A stretch of 64,000 bases of DNA, taken from NCBI RefSeq assembly GCF_040219215.1, contig NZ_JAVJSX010000033.1, positions 95,753-159,752 on the forward strand. Direction: 5' to 3'. The notes below the pieces were generated by a model. That model was not told the DNA's origin, did not search any database, and saw only the letters and a list, made by a program, of their open reading frames with translations. This DNA comes from Thalassobaculum_A sp040219215. GTDB taxonomy: Bacteria > Pseudomonadota > Alphaproteobacteria > Thalassobaculales > Thalassobaculaceae. This document shows, piece by piece, positions 45,972-58,546 of the stretch (positions within the stretch are counted from its first letter, which is position 1; every line of letters begins with the position of its first letter). A program made the position numbers and the translations under genes.

Positions 45972-46745
45972 ATGGCCGACGCTTTCGACCTGACCGGAAG
46001 GATCGCCCTGATCACCGGGGCCAGCCAGGGGCTTGGCGCCGGCTTTGCCGTTACCCTGGCCCAGGCCGGCGCGAAAGTCGCGCTGGCCGCCCGGCAGACC
46101 GGAAAGCTCGCCGAACTCAAGCAGCAGATTGAAGATGCAGGCGGCACGGCGCATGCCGTCGCCATGGACGTCACCGACGCGGGCTCGGTGCGCGCCGCTT
46201 TCGACGACGCCGAGGCGGCGCTCGGGCCGGTGGACGTGCTCGTCAACAACGCCGGGATCGCTGTTCCCAAGCCGTTCCTGGAGTTGACGGAGGCCGACTG
46301 GGACGCCGTGCTGGACACCAACCTGAAGGGCTGCTTCCTCGCCGGCCAGGAGGCGGCGCGTCGCATGGCGGGGCGCCATGACGGTGCCAGGGGCGGCGGC
46401 TCGATCATCAACATCGCCAGCGTGCTCGGCCTGGCGCCCATCGGCCATCTGTCCAGCTACTGCGCGTCCAAGGCCGGGTTGATCCACCTGACCAAGGCGA
46501 TGGGCCTGGAACTGGCGCGGGTCGGGGTGCGGGTCAATGCGATCGCGCCCGGCTATATCGAAACACCGATGAATTCCGAGTTCTTCCACAGCCCTGCCGG
46601 CGAGAAGCTGGTCAAGGGCGTCCCGCAGCGCCGGCTCGGCCAGGCCGAGGACCTGGACGGTGCGCTGCTGCTGCTGGCGTCGGATGCGTCGCGCTACATG
46701 ACCGGGGCGGTGATCACCGTCGACGGCGGCTTCCTGCTGGACTGA
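45972..46745 (+). CDS. Short-chain dehydrogenase/reductase (FabG-like)
   Basis: The 257-residue enzyme has TGASQGLGAG (about residues 14-23), NNAG, SIINIASVLG with the catalytic Ser, YCASKAGLIHLTK (Tyr and Lys) and the C-terminal DASRYMTGAVITVDGGFLLD typical of FabG-type SDRs. GGAG precedes the ATG. It lies 7 bases before the acyl-CoA dehydrogenase gene, which places it in a fatty-acid or related acyl-CoA oxidation unit, perhaps on a 3-hydroxyacyl substrate. Confidence 0.9.
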   Translation: MADAFDLTGRIALITGASQGLGAGFAVTLAQAGAKVALAARQTGKLAELKQQIEDAGGTAHAVAMDVTDAGSVRAAFDDAEAALGPVDVLVNNAGIAVPKPFLELTEADWDAVLDTNLKGCFLAGQEAARRMAGRHDGARGGGSIINIASVLGLAPIGHLSSYCASKAGLIHLTKAMGLELARVGVRVNAIAPGYIETPMNSEFFHSPAGEKLVKGVPQRRLGQAEDLDGALLLLASDASRYMTGAVITVDGGFLLD

Positions 46746-46752
46746 CATCGCC

Positions 46753-48558
46753 ATGGCCGTGCCGCTGATCGATCCCGACGACCTCGCCTTCACGCTGTGG
46801 CGGGTGCTGGACGCCGACAGCTTGCTGGCGTATCCGCGCTTCGCCGACCATGACCGCGAGGCGTTCGCACAGGTCATCGACACCGCCCGACGGATCGCCG
46901 AGGCGAAGTTCCTGCCGCACGCCGCCAAGTCCGATGCCAACGAGCCCCGGCTGGAGAACGGCAAGGTCGTGCTGATCCCAGAGATCGGCGAGGCGCTGCA
47001 GGCATTCTCCGATGCCGGTTTCATGGCCGCCCACCACGACCACGACCGTGGCGGCATGCAACTACCGTGGACCATCCAGCAGGCGGCGTTCGCGCATTTC
47101 AAGGCGGCCAATACCCCGACCGTCGGCTACGCCTTCCTGACCATCGCGGCGGCCAACCTGATCCATGCCCACGGCTCGACCGAACAGCAGCGGTTGTGGA
47201 TGGCGCCGATGCTGGACGGCCGGTTCTTCGGCACCATGGCGCTGTCGGAACCCCATGCCGGATCGTCGCTGTCCGACGTCCGCACCGCCGCCCGTCCGCT
47301 CGGCGGTGAGCGCTACGCCATCAATGGCTCCAAGATGTGGACCTCCGGCGGCGAGCACGAGATGACCCGCAACATCGTCCACATGACCCTGGCCCGCATC
47401 GAGGGCGCGCCGGCCGGGGTGAAGGGCCTGTCGCTGTTCATCGTGCCGCGCTATCGCCTCGACGAAGCGGGCGAACCGGCGGAGCCGAACGACGTCACCC
47501 TGATCGGCCTGAACCACAAGATGGGCTACCGCGGGACGGTCAACACCGCGCTGGCGTTCGGCGAGAACGACGATTGCGTCGGCTGGCTGGTCGGCGAGCC
47601 CAACCGCGGCCTCGCCCAGATGTTCCACATGATGAACGAGGCCCGGGTCGGCGTGGCCATGGGTGCGATCATGCTGGCCTACCAAGGCTATCTGGTCAGC
47701 CTCGACTACGCCCGCACCCGGCCTCAGGGCCGGCACCCCGGCGACAAGGACCCGACCACCCCGCAACTGCCCCTGATCGAACACGCCGACGTGCGGCGCA
47801 TGCTGCTGCAGCAGAAGGCAGTGGCCGAGGGCGGGCTGATGCTCGCCTTGGATCTGGCGATGCGGATCGACCGGCAGCACCAGGATCCCGACGCGGCGGT
47901 GCGACGGCGCGAGACTCTGCTGCTCGACTTCCTGACCCCGATCATCAAGGCGTGGTTCACCGACCGGGCGCTGGAAGCCAATTCCAATGCCATCCAGATC
48001 CTCGGCGGCTACGGCTACACCCGCGACTACCCGGTGGAACGGCTGTACCGCGACAACCGGCTGAACCCGATCCACGAGGGCACCAACGCCATCCAGGCCA
48101 TCGACCTGCTGGGCCGCAAGGCCGGCATGGCCGAGGGCGCGGCGTTCGCCGCCGTGGTGGAGGAGATCCGAAGCACGCTGAGTGCCACCGACGGACGTCC
48201 GGAGATCGAGGCGCTCCACCGCGAGACCGCCGCGGCCCTCGACCGGCTGACCGCCGTCACAGCAGCGCTGCTGAAGGCCGCACCCGAGATCGGCCCGGTG
48301 CGCCTGCTGGCCAACGCTGCCGCCTACATGGATCTGGCCGGGCTGACCGTGTTCGGCTGGCTGTGGTTGCGCCAGGCACTGGCCGCGCTGGAGGACCTGC
48401 CGGCGGCGTCGGAGGGGCGTCCGCGCGATTTCCTGCTGGGCAAGCTGCACACGGCGCGCTACGTCGCGGCCTGGGAACTGCCGCGCACGGCGCAGCAAGC
48501 GGCCCTGCTCGGCGCGTTCGACGATACGCTGGCAACCATGGGCGAAGCCTGGTTCTGA
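46753..48558 (+). CDS. Acyl-CoA dehydrogenase, long DmdC-like type
   Basis: The 601-residue flavoenzyme is longer than classical acyl-CoA dehydrogenases (about 380) because of N- and C-terminal extensions. Motifs include ALSEPHAGSSLSDV (FAD/substrate loop, about residues 163-176), GSKMWTSGGEHEM, NHKMGYRG and ILGGYGYTRDYPVERLYRDNRLNPIHEGTNAIQAID near 415-455. The layout resembles 3-methylmercaptopropionyl-CoA dehydrogenase (DmdC) and similar enzymes. The exact acyl group is uncertain. It is followed 28 bases on by a 3-hydroxyacyl-CoA dehydrogenase gene. Confidence 0.9.
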   Translation: MAVPLIDPDDLAFTLWRVLDADSLLAYPRFADHDREAFAQVIDTARRIAEAKFLPHAAKSDANEPRLENGKVVLIPEIGEALQAFSDAGFMAAHHDHDRGGMQLPWTIQQAAFAHFKAANTPTVGYAFLTIAAANLIHAHGSTEQQRLWMAPMLDGRFFGTMALSEPHAGSSLSDVRTAARPLGGERYAINGSKMWTSGGEHEMTRNIVHMTLARIEGAPAGVKGLSLFIVPRYRLDEAGEPAEPNDVTLIGLNHKMGYRGTVNTALAFGENDDCVGWLVGEPNRGLAQMFHMMNEARVGVAMGAIMLAYQGYLVSLDYARTRPQGRHPGDKDPTTPQLPLIEHADVRRMLLQQKAVAEGGLMLALDLAMRIDRQHQDPDAAVRRRETLLLDFLTPIIKAWFTDRALEANSNAIQILGGYGYTRDYPVERLYRDNRLNPIHEGTNAIQAIDLLGRKAGMAEGAAFAAVVEEIRSTLSATDGRPEIEALHRETAAALDRLTAVTAALLKAAPEIGPVRLLANAAAYMDLAGLTVFGWLWLRQALAALEDLPAASEGRPRDFLLGKLHTARYVAAWELPRTAQQAALLGAFDDTLATMGEAWF

Positions 48559-48586
48559 TCCGTTACGACCAACCCGGAGGAATTTG

Positions 48587-49462
48587 ATGACCATCCAGAA
48601 GATCGGCGTGTGCGGCGCCGGCATGATGGGCTCGGAGATCGCGCTGGTGTTTGCGCTCGCCGACCGGAAAGTCCGCCTGATGGACACCGACAAGGCGTTC
48701 GTCGACAAGGCGATGAAGAAACTGGAAGCGACGCTGGATTCCGGCATCGGCCGCGGCTTCTACACCGAGGCCGACAAGCCGCGCGCGCTGGCCAACATCG
48801 AGACCTCGACCGACGTTTCCAGCTTCGGCGACGTCGACATGGTGATCGAGGCGGTGACCGAGGATCAGGCGGTTAAGGCCAAGGTCTACAAGGACCTGGA
48901 CGCCGTGCTGAAGCCGGACGCGATCATCGCGTCGAACACCTCGTCGATCTCGATCTCGGTGCTGGCGTCGAACTTCTCTGAGGCCCGGCAGAAGAACTTC
49001 CTCGGCCTGCACTTTTTCTCGCCGGTCACCCGTATGAAGCTGGTCGAAGTGATTTCCGGCTTCGACAGCGACCCCGAGGTCGTGAAGGCCGCCACCCAGG
49101 CCTGCGAGGACGTCGGCAAGAGCCCGATCCAGGTGAAGGATGTGGTCGGCTTCGCGGTCAACCGCATCCTGTTCGCCATGTGGGACGAGGCGATCCGCCT
49201 GGTCGAGGAAGGTGCCTGTACGCCGGAGGACATCGACACCGGCTGCAAGCTCGGCCTCGGACACCCGGTCGGCCCGTTCGAGCTGATGGACAACATCACG
49301 CTCGACCTGACGCTCAAGGTGTCGCAGATCCTGGAGGACGCCTACGGCGACCGCATGCACACCCGGCCGACCATCAAGCAACTGCACGCCGCCGGCCGCC
49401 TCGGCCGCCGCTACGGCCGCGGCTGGTACCGCTACGACGACAAGGGCAAGCGGGTCGGCTGA
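48587..49462 (+). CDS. 3-hydroxyacyl-CoA dehydrogenase (3-hydroxybutyryl-CoA type)
   Basis: The 291-residue enzyme has the NAD motif KIGVCGAGMMGSEIALVFAL (residues 5-24), SNTSSISISVLA, LGLHFFSPVTRMKLVEVI with the catalytic His, and DVVGFAVNRILF. It oxidises (S)-3-hydroxyacyl-CoA to 3-ketoacyl-CoA in beta-oxidation or butyrate metabolism. The ATG at 48587 follows GGAGGAATTTG and is preferred over a TTG one codon earlier. It completes a three-gene acyl-CoA oxidation unit. Confidence 0.93.
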   Translation: MTIQKIGVCGAGMMGSEIALVFALADRKVRLMDTDKAFVDKAMKKLEATLDSGIGRGFYTEADKPRALANIETSTDVSSFGDVDMVIEAVTEDQAVKAKVYKDLDAVLKPDAIIASNTSSISISVLASNFSEARQKNFLGLHFFSPVTRMKLVEVISGFDSDPEVVKAATQACEDVGKSPIQVKDVVGFAVNRILFAMWDEAIRLVEEGACTPEDIDTGCKLGLGHPVGPFELMDNITLDLTLKVSQILEDAYGDRMHTRPTIKQLHAAGRLGRRYGRGWYRYDDKGKRVG

Positions 49463-49571
49463 TCCCAGTATGGTGGGCGCCGGGTTCGTTGTACTCTGAT
49501 GCGTCGGGACGGAGCGGTCGTTCGACCGCCATCACCGGTCCCGTCATTCAGCGAACCCGGAGCTTCACTCG

Positions 49572-50174
49572 ATGATCGACTTCTACACCGCCGGCACCGG
49601 AAACGGTCGTCGCCCGGCCCTCATGCTCGAGGAATGCGGCGTTGCCTACACCACCCACCAGCTCGATCTGATGAAGGGCGAAGGGCGCAGCCCGGAGTTC
49701 CTCAAGATCAACCCGATTGGCGCGATCCCGGCGATCGTCGACCACGACGGCGGCAAGGACGTTGCGATCGCACAGTCCGGCGCGATCCTGCTGTACCTTG
49801 CCGAGAAGACCGGCAAGTTCCTGCCGAAGGACGCTGCCACCAAGGCGGCACACCTGCAGTGGATGCTGTTCGCCTTGACCGACATCGCGCCGACCAGCAG
49901 CGCGATCTTCTATTCGTCGACCAAGCTCAAGGACCAAGCCGCCCAGACGTTCTTCGAGGAGCGGCTGCTCGGCTTCCTGGGTCACGCCGACCAGCGGCTG
50001 GGCCAGAGCGACTACCTAGCCGGCGAGTACGGCCTGGCCGACATGGCCCTGTACCCGGTCTATGATGGCCGCCGCGCCCTGGTCGAAGCCAAGGGCGGCA
50101 TGGCGGACCTGAAGCGCTGGGCCGATGCGGTCGGCAGCCGGCCGGCCGTCAAGCGCGCCATGGCCGTCGTCTAA
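49572..50174 (+). CDS. Glutathione S-transferase family protein
   Basis: The 200-residue protein has an N-terminal thioredoxin-like domain (NGRRPALMLEECGVAYTTHQLDL, then NPIGAIPAIVDHDG and the glutathione-binding AQSGAILLYLAEKTG) and an all-helical C-terminal domain. It is of the YfcG/YghU-like bacterial type. Likely roles are glutathione conjugation or disulphide reduction. GGAG lies a little upstream. It converges on the dehydratase gene over a strong shared hairpin. Confidence 0.88.
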   Translation: MIDFYTAGTGNGRRPALMLEECGVAYTTHQLDLMKGEGRSPEFLKINPIGAIPAIVDHDGGKDVAIAQSGAILLYLAEKTGKFLPKDAATKAAHLQWMLFALTDIAPTSSAIFYSSTKLKDQAAQTFFEERLLGFLGHADQRLGQSDYLAGEYGLADMALYPVYDGRRALVEAKGGMADLKRWADAVGSRPAVKRAMAVV

Positions 50175-50191
50175 GGCGGGCTTGACGTCCT

Positions 50192-50234
50192 GCACCCACC
50201 ACGGCCGCCATTCCCGACGGCCGTGGTGGGGTGC
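50192..50234. terminator. Bidirectional hairpin between convergent genes
   Basis: GCACCCACCACGGCCG pairs with CGGCCGTGGTGGGGTGC (one bulged base) around a ten-base loop. It fills the 63-base gap between the GST stop and the dehydratase stop, so it can terminate both transcripts. It lacks U-runs on either side. Confidence 0.65.
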
Positions 50235-50237
50235 TGA

Positions 50238-51974
50238 TCAATGACTCTCGCGCATCACCGGGGTGCCGGACTTGCCGACCAGGAAGTCAAGGTCAGCGCC
50301 CTTGTCGGCTTGGTTGACGGTATCGACGTACAGCTTGGTGTAGCCGCGGTCGTAGCCGTTGCTGAACGCCGGGCTGGCGGCGCGGCGCTTCTCAAGTTCC
50401 GCGTCCGACACGTCCAGGTGCAGGCGGCGCTTCGGCACGTCGAGTTCGATCATGTCGCCGGAACGCACCAGCGCCAGGGTGCCGCCGGCCGCCGCTTCCG
50501 GCGCACCGTGCAGGATCACCGTGCCGTAGGCGGTGCCGGACATGCGGGCGTCGGACACCCGGATCATGTCGGTGATGCCCTTGCGCAGGACCTTCGGGGG
50601 CAGCCCCATGTTGCCGACCTCGGCCATGCCCGGATAGCCCTTCGGGCCGCAGTTCTTGAGCACCATGATGCAGGTCTCGTCGATGTCGAGGCTCTCGTCG
50701 TCGATCCGCGCCTTGTAGTCCTCGATGTCCTCGAACACGACCGCCCGGCCCTTGTGGACCAGCAGTTCCGGGGTCGCCGCCGACGGCTTCAGCACCGAGC
50801 CGTTCGGGAACAGGTTGCCGCGCAGCACCGCGATGCCGCCGTTCGGCTTGAACGGCTCGCCCAGCGGGAAGATCACGTCGCGGTTCCAGCACGGCGCGTC
50901 CTTGACGTTCTCCCAGATGGTCTTGCCGTTGGCGGTAATGGCGTCCTTGTTCAGGAAGTCGCCGATCTCGCGCAGGATCGCCGGCAGGCCGCCCGCGTAG
51001 TAGAAGTCCTCCATCAGGTGCTCGCCCGACGGCATCAGGTTCAGCAGGCACGGCACGTCGCGGCCCAGCCGGTCCCAGTCGTCCAGATCGAGTTCGACAC
51101 CGACCCGCCCGGCGATCGCCTGCAGGTGCACCACCGCGTTGGTCGACCCGCCGATCGCGCCGTTGGTGACGATGGCGTTCTCGAACGCCTGCTTGGTCAG
51201 GATCTTGGACAGCTTCAGGTCCTCGATCACCATCTCGACCGCCCGCATGCCGGACATGTGCGCCAGCACATAGCGGCGGGAGTCGACCGCCGGGATCGCG
51301 GCGTTGCCCGGCAGCGCCATGCCCAGCGACTCGGCCATCGACGCCATTGTCGACGCGGTGCCCATTGTCATGCAGTGACCGGCCGAGCGCGAGTTGTCGG
51401 CCTCCGCACTCATGAAGTCCTCGATGGTCATCTGACCGCCGCGGACCGCTTCCGAGAACTTCCAGATGTGGGTGCCGGACCCGATCTTCTCGTTCTTGTA
51501 GCGGCCGTTCAGCATCGGCCCGCCGGACACGCAGATCGTCGGCAGGTCGCAGCTGGCCGCGCCCATCAGCAGGGCGGGGGTGGTCTTGTCGCAGCCGACC
51601 AGCAGCACCACGCCGTCCATCGGCAGGCCACGGATCGCCTCCTCGACGTCCATCGAGGCCAGGTTGCGGTACAGCATGGCAGTCGGCCGCAACTGGCTCT
51701 CGGAGTTCGAGAACACCGGGAACTCGACCGGGAAGCCGCCGGCCTCGTAGATGCCGCGCTTCACGTGCTCGGCGATCTTGCGGAAATGCGCGTTGCAGGG
51801 GTTGAACTCGCTGAACGTGTTGGCGATGCCGATCACCGGACGGCCGTCGAACAGGTGAGCCGGAAAGCCCTGGTTCTTCATCCAGGAGCGGTGCGCGAAC
51901 CCGTCCTTGTCCGTCTTGCCCCACCATTGCGAGGAACGGCGTTTGCCCTTCATGGGATCGTGACGGTCGGTCAT
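50238..51974 (-). CDS. IlvD/Edd-family dehydratase (L-arabinonate dehydratase-like)
   Basis: The 578-residue iron-sulfur enzyme has the three cluster cysteines at C60 (EFNPCN), C128 (LVGCDKTTPALLMG) and C201 (AGHCMTMGTAST). With SQWWGKTDKDGFAHRSWMKNQG at the N-terminus it resembles the pentonate dehydratase branch (arabinonate, xylonate) more than IlvD. It would dehydrate a sugar acid to a 2-keto-3-deoxy acid. The ATG at 51974 has GGAGG upstream. A GntR-like operator lies about 60 bases upstream. No sugar transporter or aldolase is adjacent. Confidence 0.85.
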   Translation of the reverse strand: MTDRHDPMKGKRRSSQWWGKTDKDGFAHRSWMKNQGFPAHLFDGRPVIGIANTFSEFNPCNAHFRKIAEHVKRGIYEAGGFPVEFPVFSNSESQLRPTAMLYRNLASMDVEEAIRGLPMDGVVLLVGCDKTTPALLMGAASCDLPTICVSGGPMLNGRYKNEKIGSGTHIWKFSEAVRGGQMTIEDFMSAEADNSRSAGHCMTMGTASTMASMAESLGMALPGNAAIPAVDSRRYVLAHMSGMRAVEMVIEDLKLSKILTKQAFENAIVTNGAIGGSTNAVVHLQAIAGRVGVELDLDDWDRLGRDVPCLLNLMPSGEHLMEDFYYAGGLPAILREIGDFLNKDAITANGKTIWENVKDAPCWNRDVIFPLGEPFKPNGGIAVLRGNLFPNGSVLKPSAATPELLVHKGRAVVFEDIEDYKARIDDESLDIDETCIMVLKNCGPKGYPGMAEVGNMGLPPKVLRKGITDMIRVSDARMSGTAYGTVILHGAPEAAAGGTLALVRSGDMIELDVPKRRLHLDVSDAELEKRRAASPAFSNGYDRGYTKLYVDTVNQADKGADLDFLVGKSGTPVMRESH

Positions 51975-52032
51975 GGTCGGTTTCCTCCGGGAGACGGTCG
52001 CTGGCGCGGCTTCGTGACGGGAATTGGCATGT

Positions 52033-52044
52033 AGTCATACGACT
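52033..52044 (-). promoter_or_regulatory. GntR-family operator-like palindrome
   Basis: AGTC-ATAC-GACT is an inverted repeat containing GTCATACGAC, the core seen in operators of FadR-subfamily GntR regulators of sugar-acid catabolism. It lies about 60 bases upstream of the dehydratase ATG. Repression relieved by a sugar acid or its keto-deoxy product is the natural expectation. No GntR gene is in the window. Confidence 0.5.
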
Positions 52045-52244
52045 TAGGGCCGCAGCCTGCCCCCGACGCCCCGGCCGGTCAAGGCAGCCTGTAGGCCGCA
52101 CCGATCGAGCGTCATGCGCGTGGCGCAGGGCTGGCATTGCGTTAATGTCAGTGGCGCAACCTGACGCGCCGCCCATCTAAAGCCGTTACGCCCGTACGGA
52201 TGGCATTCTCCGCCGGCAGATACGGCAACAGAACGGATCAACCG

Positions 52245-53171
52245 ATGACAATCTTGCTGCTGCTCGCCGGCCTGGTCCTGTTGCTGGTGGGTGGCGAGGT
52301 GCTGGTCCGCGGCGCCACCTCGATCGCCGAACGGCTCGGCATGCCGCACTTCGTGGTCGGCGTCGTGGTCGTCGGGTTCGGGACCTCAATGCCGGAACTG
52401 GTTACCAGCGTCGAAGCGGCCCTGGTCGGTGCGCCCGGCATCGCGGTCGGAAACGTTGTCGGCTCCAACATCGCGAATATCCTGCTGATCCTCGGCCTGT
52501 CGGCCATGCTGGCGCCGATCGCGGTCGACCGCGCCGTGCTGCGGCGCGACGGGGTGATCGCGCTCGCCGCGGCGGTGGCCTGCCTCGTCCTGGCGGCCCT
52601 TGACGGGATCGACCGACTGACCGGCGCGCTGCTGGTCGCCGGTCTGGTGGCCTACATTTACGTGACCATCCGGCATCCGGCCTGCGCGGAGTGCCCGGCC
52701 GCCGAGGAGGCGGCTCCCCAGACCAACATCCTGCTGGCGATCTTCCTGACGGTTGCCGGGCTCGCCGTTCTGATCTGCGGTGCGGACCTGCTGGTCGACG
52801 CGGCCATCGCGCTGGCACGCACCTCAGGCGTTTCGGAATCGGTGATCGGCCTGACCGTGGTGGCGATCGGGACCTCCCTGCCCGAGCTGGCGACGTCGGT
52901 GATCGCCGCGGTGCGCCGTCAGGCCGACATCGCGCTCGGCAACATCCTCGGCAGCAACATCTACAACGTGCTGGGCATCCTCGGCACCACCGCCCTGGTC
53001 AAGCCGGTCCCGATGCCGGACGACATCGCGTCCACCGATGTGTGGGTGATGGTCTCGGCAACCCTGCTGCTGCTGGTGTTCGCGACGACCGGCCGGCAGA
53101 TCTGCCGGCTCGAGGGCGTCAGCTTCGTTGCCCTGTACGGCGGCTATATCGGCTGGCTGGCGCTGGCCTGA
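52245..53171 (+). CDS. CaCA-family sodium/calcium antiporter (YrbG-like)
   Basis: The 308-residue membrane protein has two inverted repeats, each with the alpha motif: GFGTSMPELVTSVEAAL with GNVVGSNIANILL (residues about 43-85), and AIGTSLPELATSVIAAVRRQADIALGNILGSNIYN (about 205-240). These acidic and polar residues bind cations. The ATG at 52245 has no strong ribosome site; the longer frame upstream begins at another ATG (52200) that would add 15 polar residues before the first span. The 270 bases upstream hold the GntR-like site and no gene. Confidence 0.88.
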   Translation: MTILLLLAGLVLLLVGGEVLVRGATSIAERLGMPHFVVGVVVVGFGTSMPELVTSVEAALVGAPGIAVGNVVGSNIANILLILGLSAMLAPIAVDRAVLRRDGVIALAAAVACLVLAALDGIDRLTGALLVAGLVAYIYVTIRHPACAECPAAEEAAPQTNILLAIFLTVAGLAVLICGADLLVDAAIALARTSGVSESVIGLTVVAIGTSLPELATSVIAAVRRQADIALGNILGSNIYNVLGILGTTALVKPVPMPDDIASTDVWVMVSATLLLLVFATTGRQICRLEGVSFVALYGGYIGWLALA

Positions 53172-53261
53172 AGGCCGCGGAGAGACTGACGGAAACGGGG
53201 CCGTCCAACGCCGTCATCCCGGACAGGCTTCAGCCCGATCCAGAATTCACGGCGCGAAACG

Positions 53262-53717
53262 TCAGACCAGCGACGACCGAACGATCCCGGAAACCTTGGA
53301 GAAGTCCATACGCCCGGGATACCGCTCCTTCAGGGCGGCCATGGTCCGGCCCATGTCCTTCAGGTCGGCGGCACCGATTTCCTTTATCGTCGTCTTCACC
53401 GCCGTCTCCAGCTCGTCGCCTTCGATCGGCGTCGGCATGAAGCGGCGGATGACGTCGATTTCCTCCTGCTCCTGCTCGGCGAGCTCGCAGCGCCCGCCCT
53501 GCTCGTAGAGCCGGATCGATTCCTGGCGCTGCTTGATCATGGTCTGCAGCATCGACAGGATCTCGTCCTCGCCAACGCCCTCCGTGTTGCCTTTGTCACG
53601 AACCGCGATGTCGCGGTCCTTCAAGGCAGCAAGGATCAGACGCACTGTAGCGAGCGCGCGAGTGTCCTTCGCGCGCATCGCGTCTTTCATCGCAGCGGTA
53701 AGCTGTTCGCGCAACAT
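53262..53717 (-). CDS. yqeY: GatB/YqeY-domain protein
   Basis: The 151-residue protein begins MLREQLTAAMKDAMRAKDTRALATVRLILAALKDRDI and ends DMGRTMAALKERYPGRMDFSKVSGIVRSSL, the full YqeY fold related to the tRNA-binding tail of GatB. Its exact job is not established. It may touch tRNA-dependent amidation. The ATG at 53717 has GGGGAG upstream. It is divergent from carA, a conserved arrangement in alphaproteobacteria (next to dnaG/rpoD in many). Confidence 0.9.
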   Translation of the reverse strand: MLREQLTAAMKDAMRAKDTRALATVRLILAALKDRDIAVRDKGNTEGVGEDEILSMLQTMIKQRQESIRLYEQGGRCELAEQEQEEIDVIRRFMPTPIEGDELETAVKTTIKEIGAADLKDMGRTMAALKERYPGRMDFSKVSGIVRSSLV

Positions 53718-53865
53718 AGCCGGTTCTCCCCAAGGACCGAAGCCGTCGCCCGTCCCCCGCCTCTGGTGGCGGATGCCGGACATTACAGGATCGCTTCAGA
53801 CCATGCAAACAAGGCAGATGAATGCAACATATTGATTTTGCTGCATTCTCGCAGATTCTTCCAGC

Positions 53866-53894
53866 TTGACGCCGGGCGGCCTTTCGCCTATCAA
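53866..53894 (+). promoter_or_regulatory. Putative promoter of carA
   Basis: TTGACG at 53866-53871 is followed after 17 bases by TATCAA at 53889-53894, about 95 bases ahead of the carA ATG. Spacing is ideal and both boxes are good. The 272-base divergent region also has to contain the yqeY promoter, which I cannot place. No leader peptide or attenuator is evident. Confidence 0.5.
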
Positions 53895-53989
53895 CCGGCC
53901 AATTTGCCCGTTCGCAGTAGGATTTCAAGCCCAGCGCACCCGCCGGGCCCCCCACGCGCGCGCGGCATCCGCCCGACCGGAGCCTGCCC

Positions 53990-55166
53990 ATGTCCGACCC
54001 TTCCGCGCCCGCCACTCCACCGCCCGGCGCCACCGGCGCCCTCGTGCTCTCCGACGGCACGGTCTTCTGGGGGCGAGGGTTCGGAGCCGCGGTCACCCGC
54101 GTCGGCGAGGTCTGCTTCAACACCTCGATGAGCGGCTACCAGGAAATCCTGACCGATCCTTCCTATGCTGGCCAGATCATCACCTTCACGTTCCCTCATA
54201 TAGGCAATGTCGGCGCCAATCCAAACGACCTGGAGAGCACCACGCCGGCCTCGCTCGGCTGCGTGCTGCGCGCCGACGTCACCGACCCGTCGAACTACCG
54301 CTCGCAGCGCCACCTGGACGACTGGTTGAAATCGGTCGACCTGCCGGGCCTGTCCGGCATCGACACCCGGCGCCTGACCCGGCGGATCCGCGACCTCGGC
54401 GCCCCGGTCGGCGTGCTGTGCCACGCCCCCGACGGTAGGATCGATGTCGCGGCACTACAGGCGATGGCCGCCGACTGGCCGGGGCTGGAAGGAATGGACC
54501 TCGCCAAGACGGTGTCCTGCACCCAGACCTACGCCTGGGACGAGACGTTGTGGGAGTTCGCCGACGACGGCCGCAGCGACCGGTTCGGCACGCTTGCGGA
54601 ACCACGCTTCCATGTGGTCGCCGTCGACTACGGCGCCAAGCGCAACATCCTGCGCAATCTTGCCTCCCAGGGCTGCCGGGTGACCGTGGTGCCGGCCAGC
54701 AGCACCGCCGACGTGATCCTCGGCCACAACCCGGACGGCGTGTTCCTGGCGAACGGTCCGGGCGACCCGGCTGCGACCGGCGTGTACGCGGTGCCGGAAC
54801 TGCGCCGGCTGGTCGACAGCGGCAAGCCGCTGTTCGGCATCTGCCTCGGCCACCAGATGCTGGCCCTGGCCTTGGGCGCCAAGACCGAGAAGATGCATAT
54901 GGGCCATCGCGGTGCCAACCACCCGGTCAAGGACCTGGAAACCGGCAAGGTCGAAATCACCAGCCAGAACCACGGCTTCGTGATCGCCGAGGGCTCGCTG
55001 CCCGACGGCGTGACCGTGACCCACCGCTCGCTGTTCGACGGCTCGATCGAAGGCCTGAAGGTCGACGGCAAGCCGGTGTTCTCCGTGCAGTACCACCCGG
55101 AGGCCTCGCCGGGGCCGATGGACAGCCACTACTTGTTCGCCCGTTTCCGGGAGTTGATGGAACGCA

Positions 55167-55174
<8 letters not shown>
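53990..55174 (+). CDS. carA: Carbamoyl-phosphate synthase small (glutaminase) subunit
   Basis: The 394-residue subunit hydrolyses glutamine and passes ammonia to CarB. Its N-terminal domain contains FNTSMSGYQEILTDPSYAGQIITFTFPHIGN. The class I amidotransferase domain has Cys285 (LFGICLGHQ), His369 and Glu371 (VQYHPEASPGP). The ATG at 53990 follows GGAG. It overlaps carB by 8 bases. Confidence 0.97.
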
Positions 55175-58436
<3,262 letters not shown>

Positions 58437-58546
58437 CGGACGCGGCACGGGCGGGGGACCATAGCGGTTTCCCTACATAGCCGGTTGGTTGCGGCGCCCG
58501 GGACGGACGGTTTGGATTTTTGCGGGTTAATGGACAGCGTGGGCCG

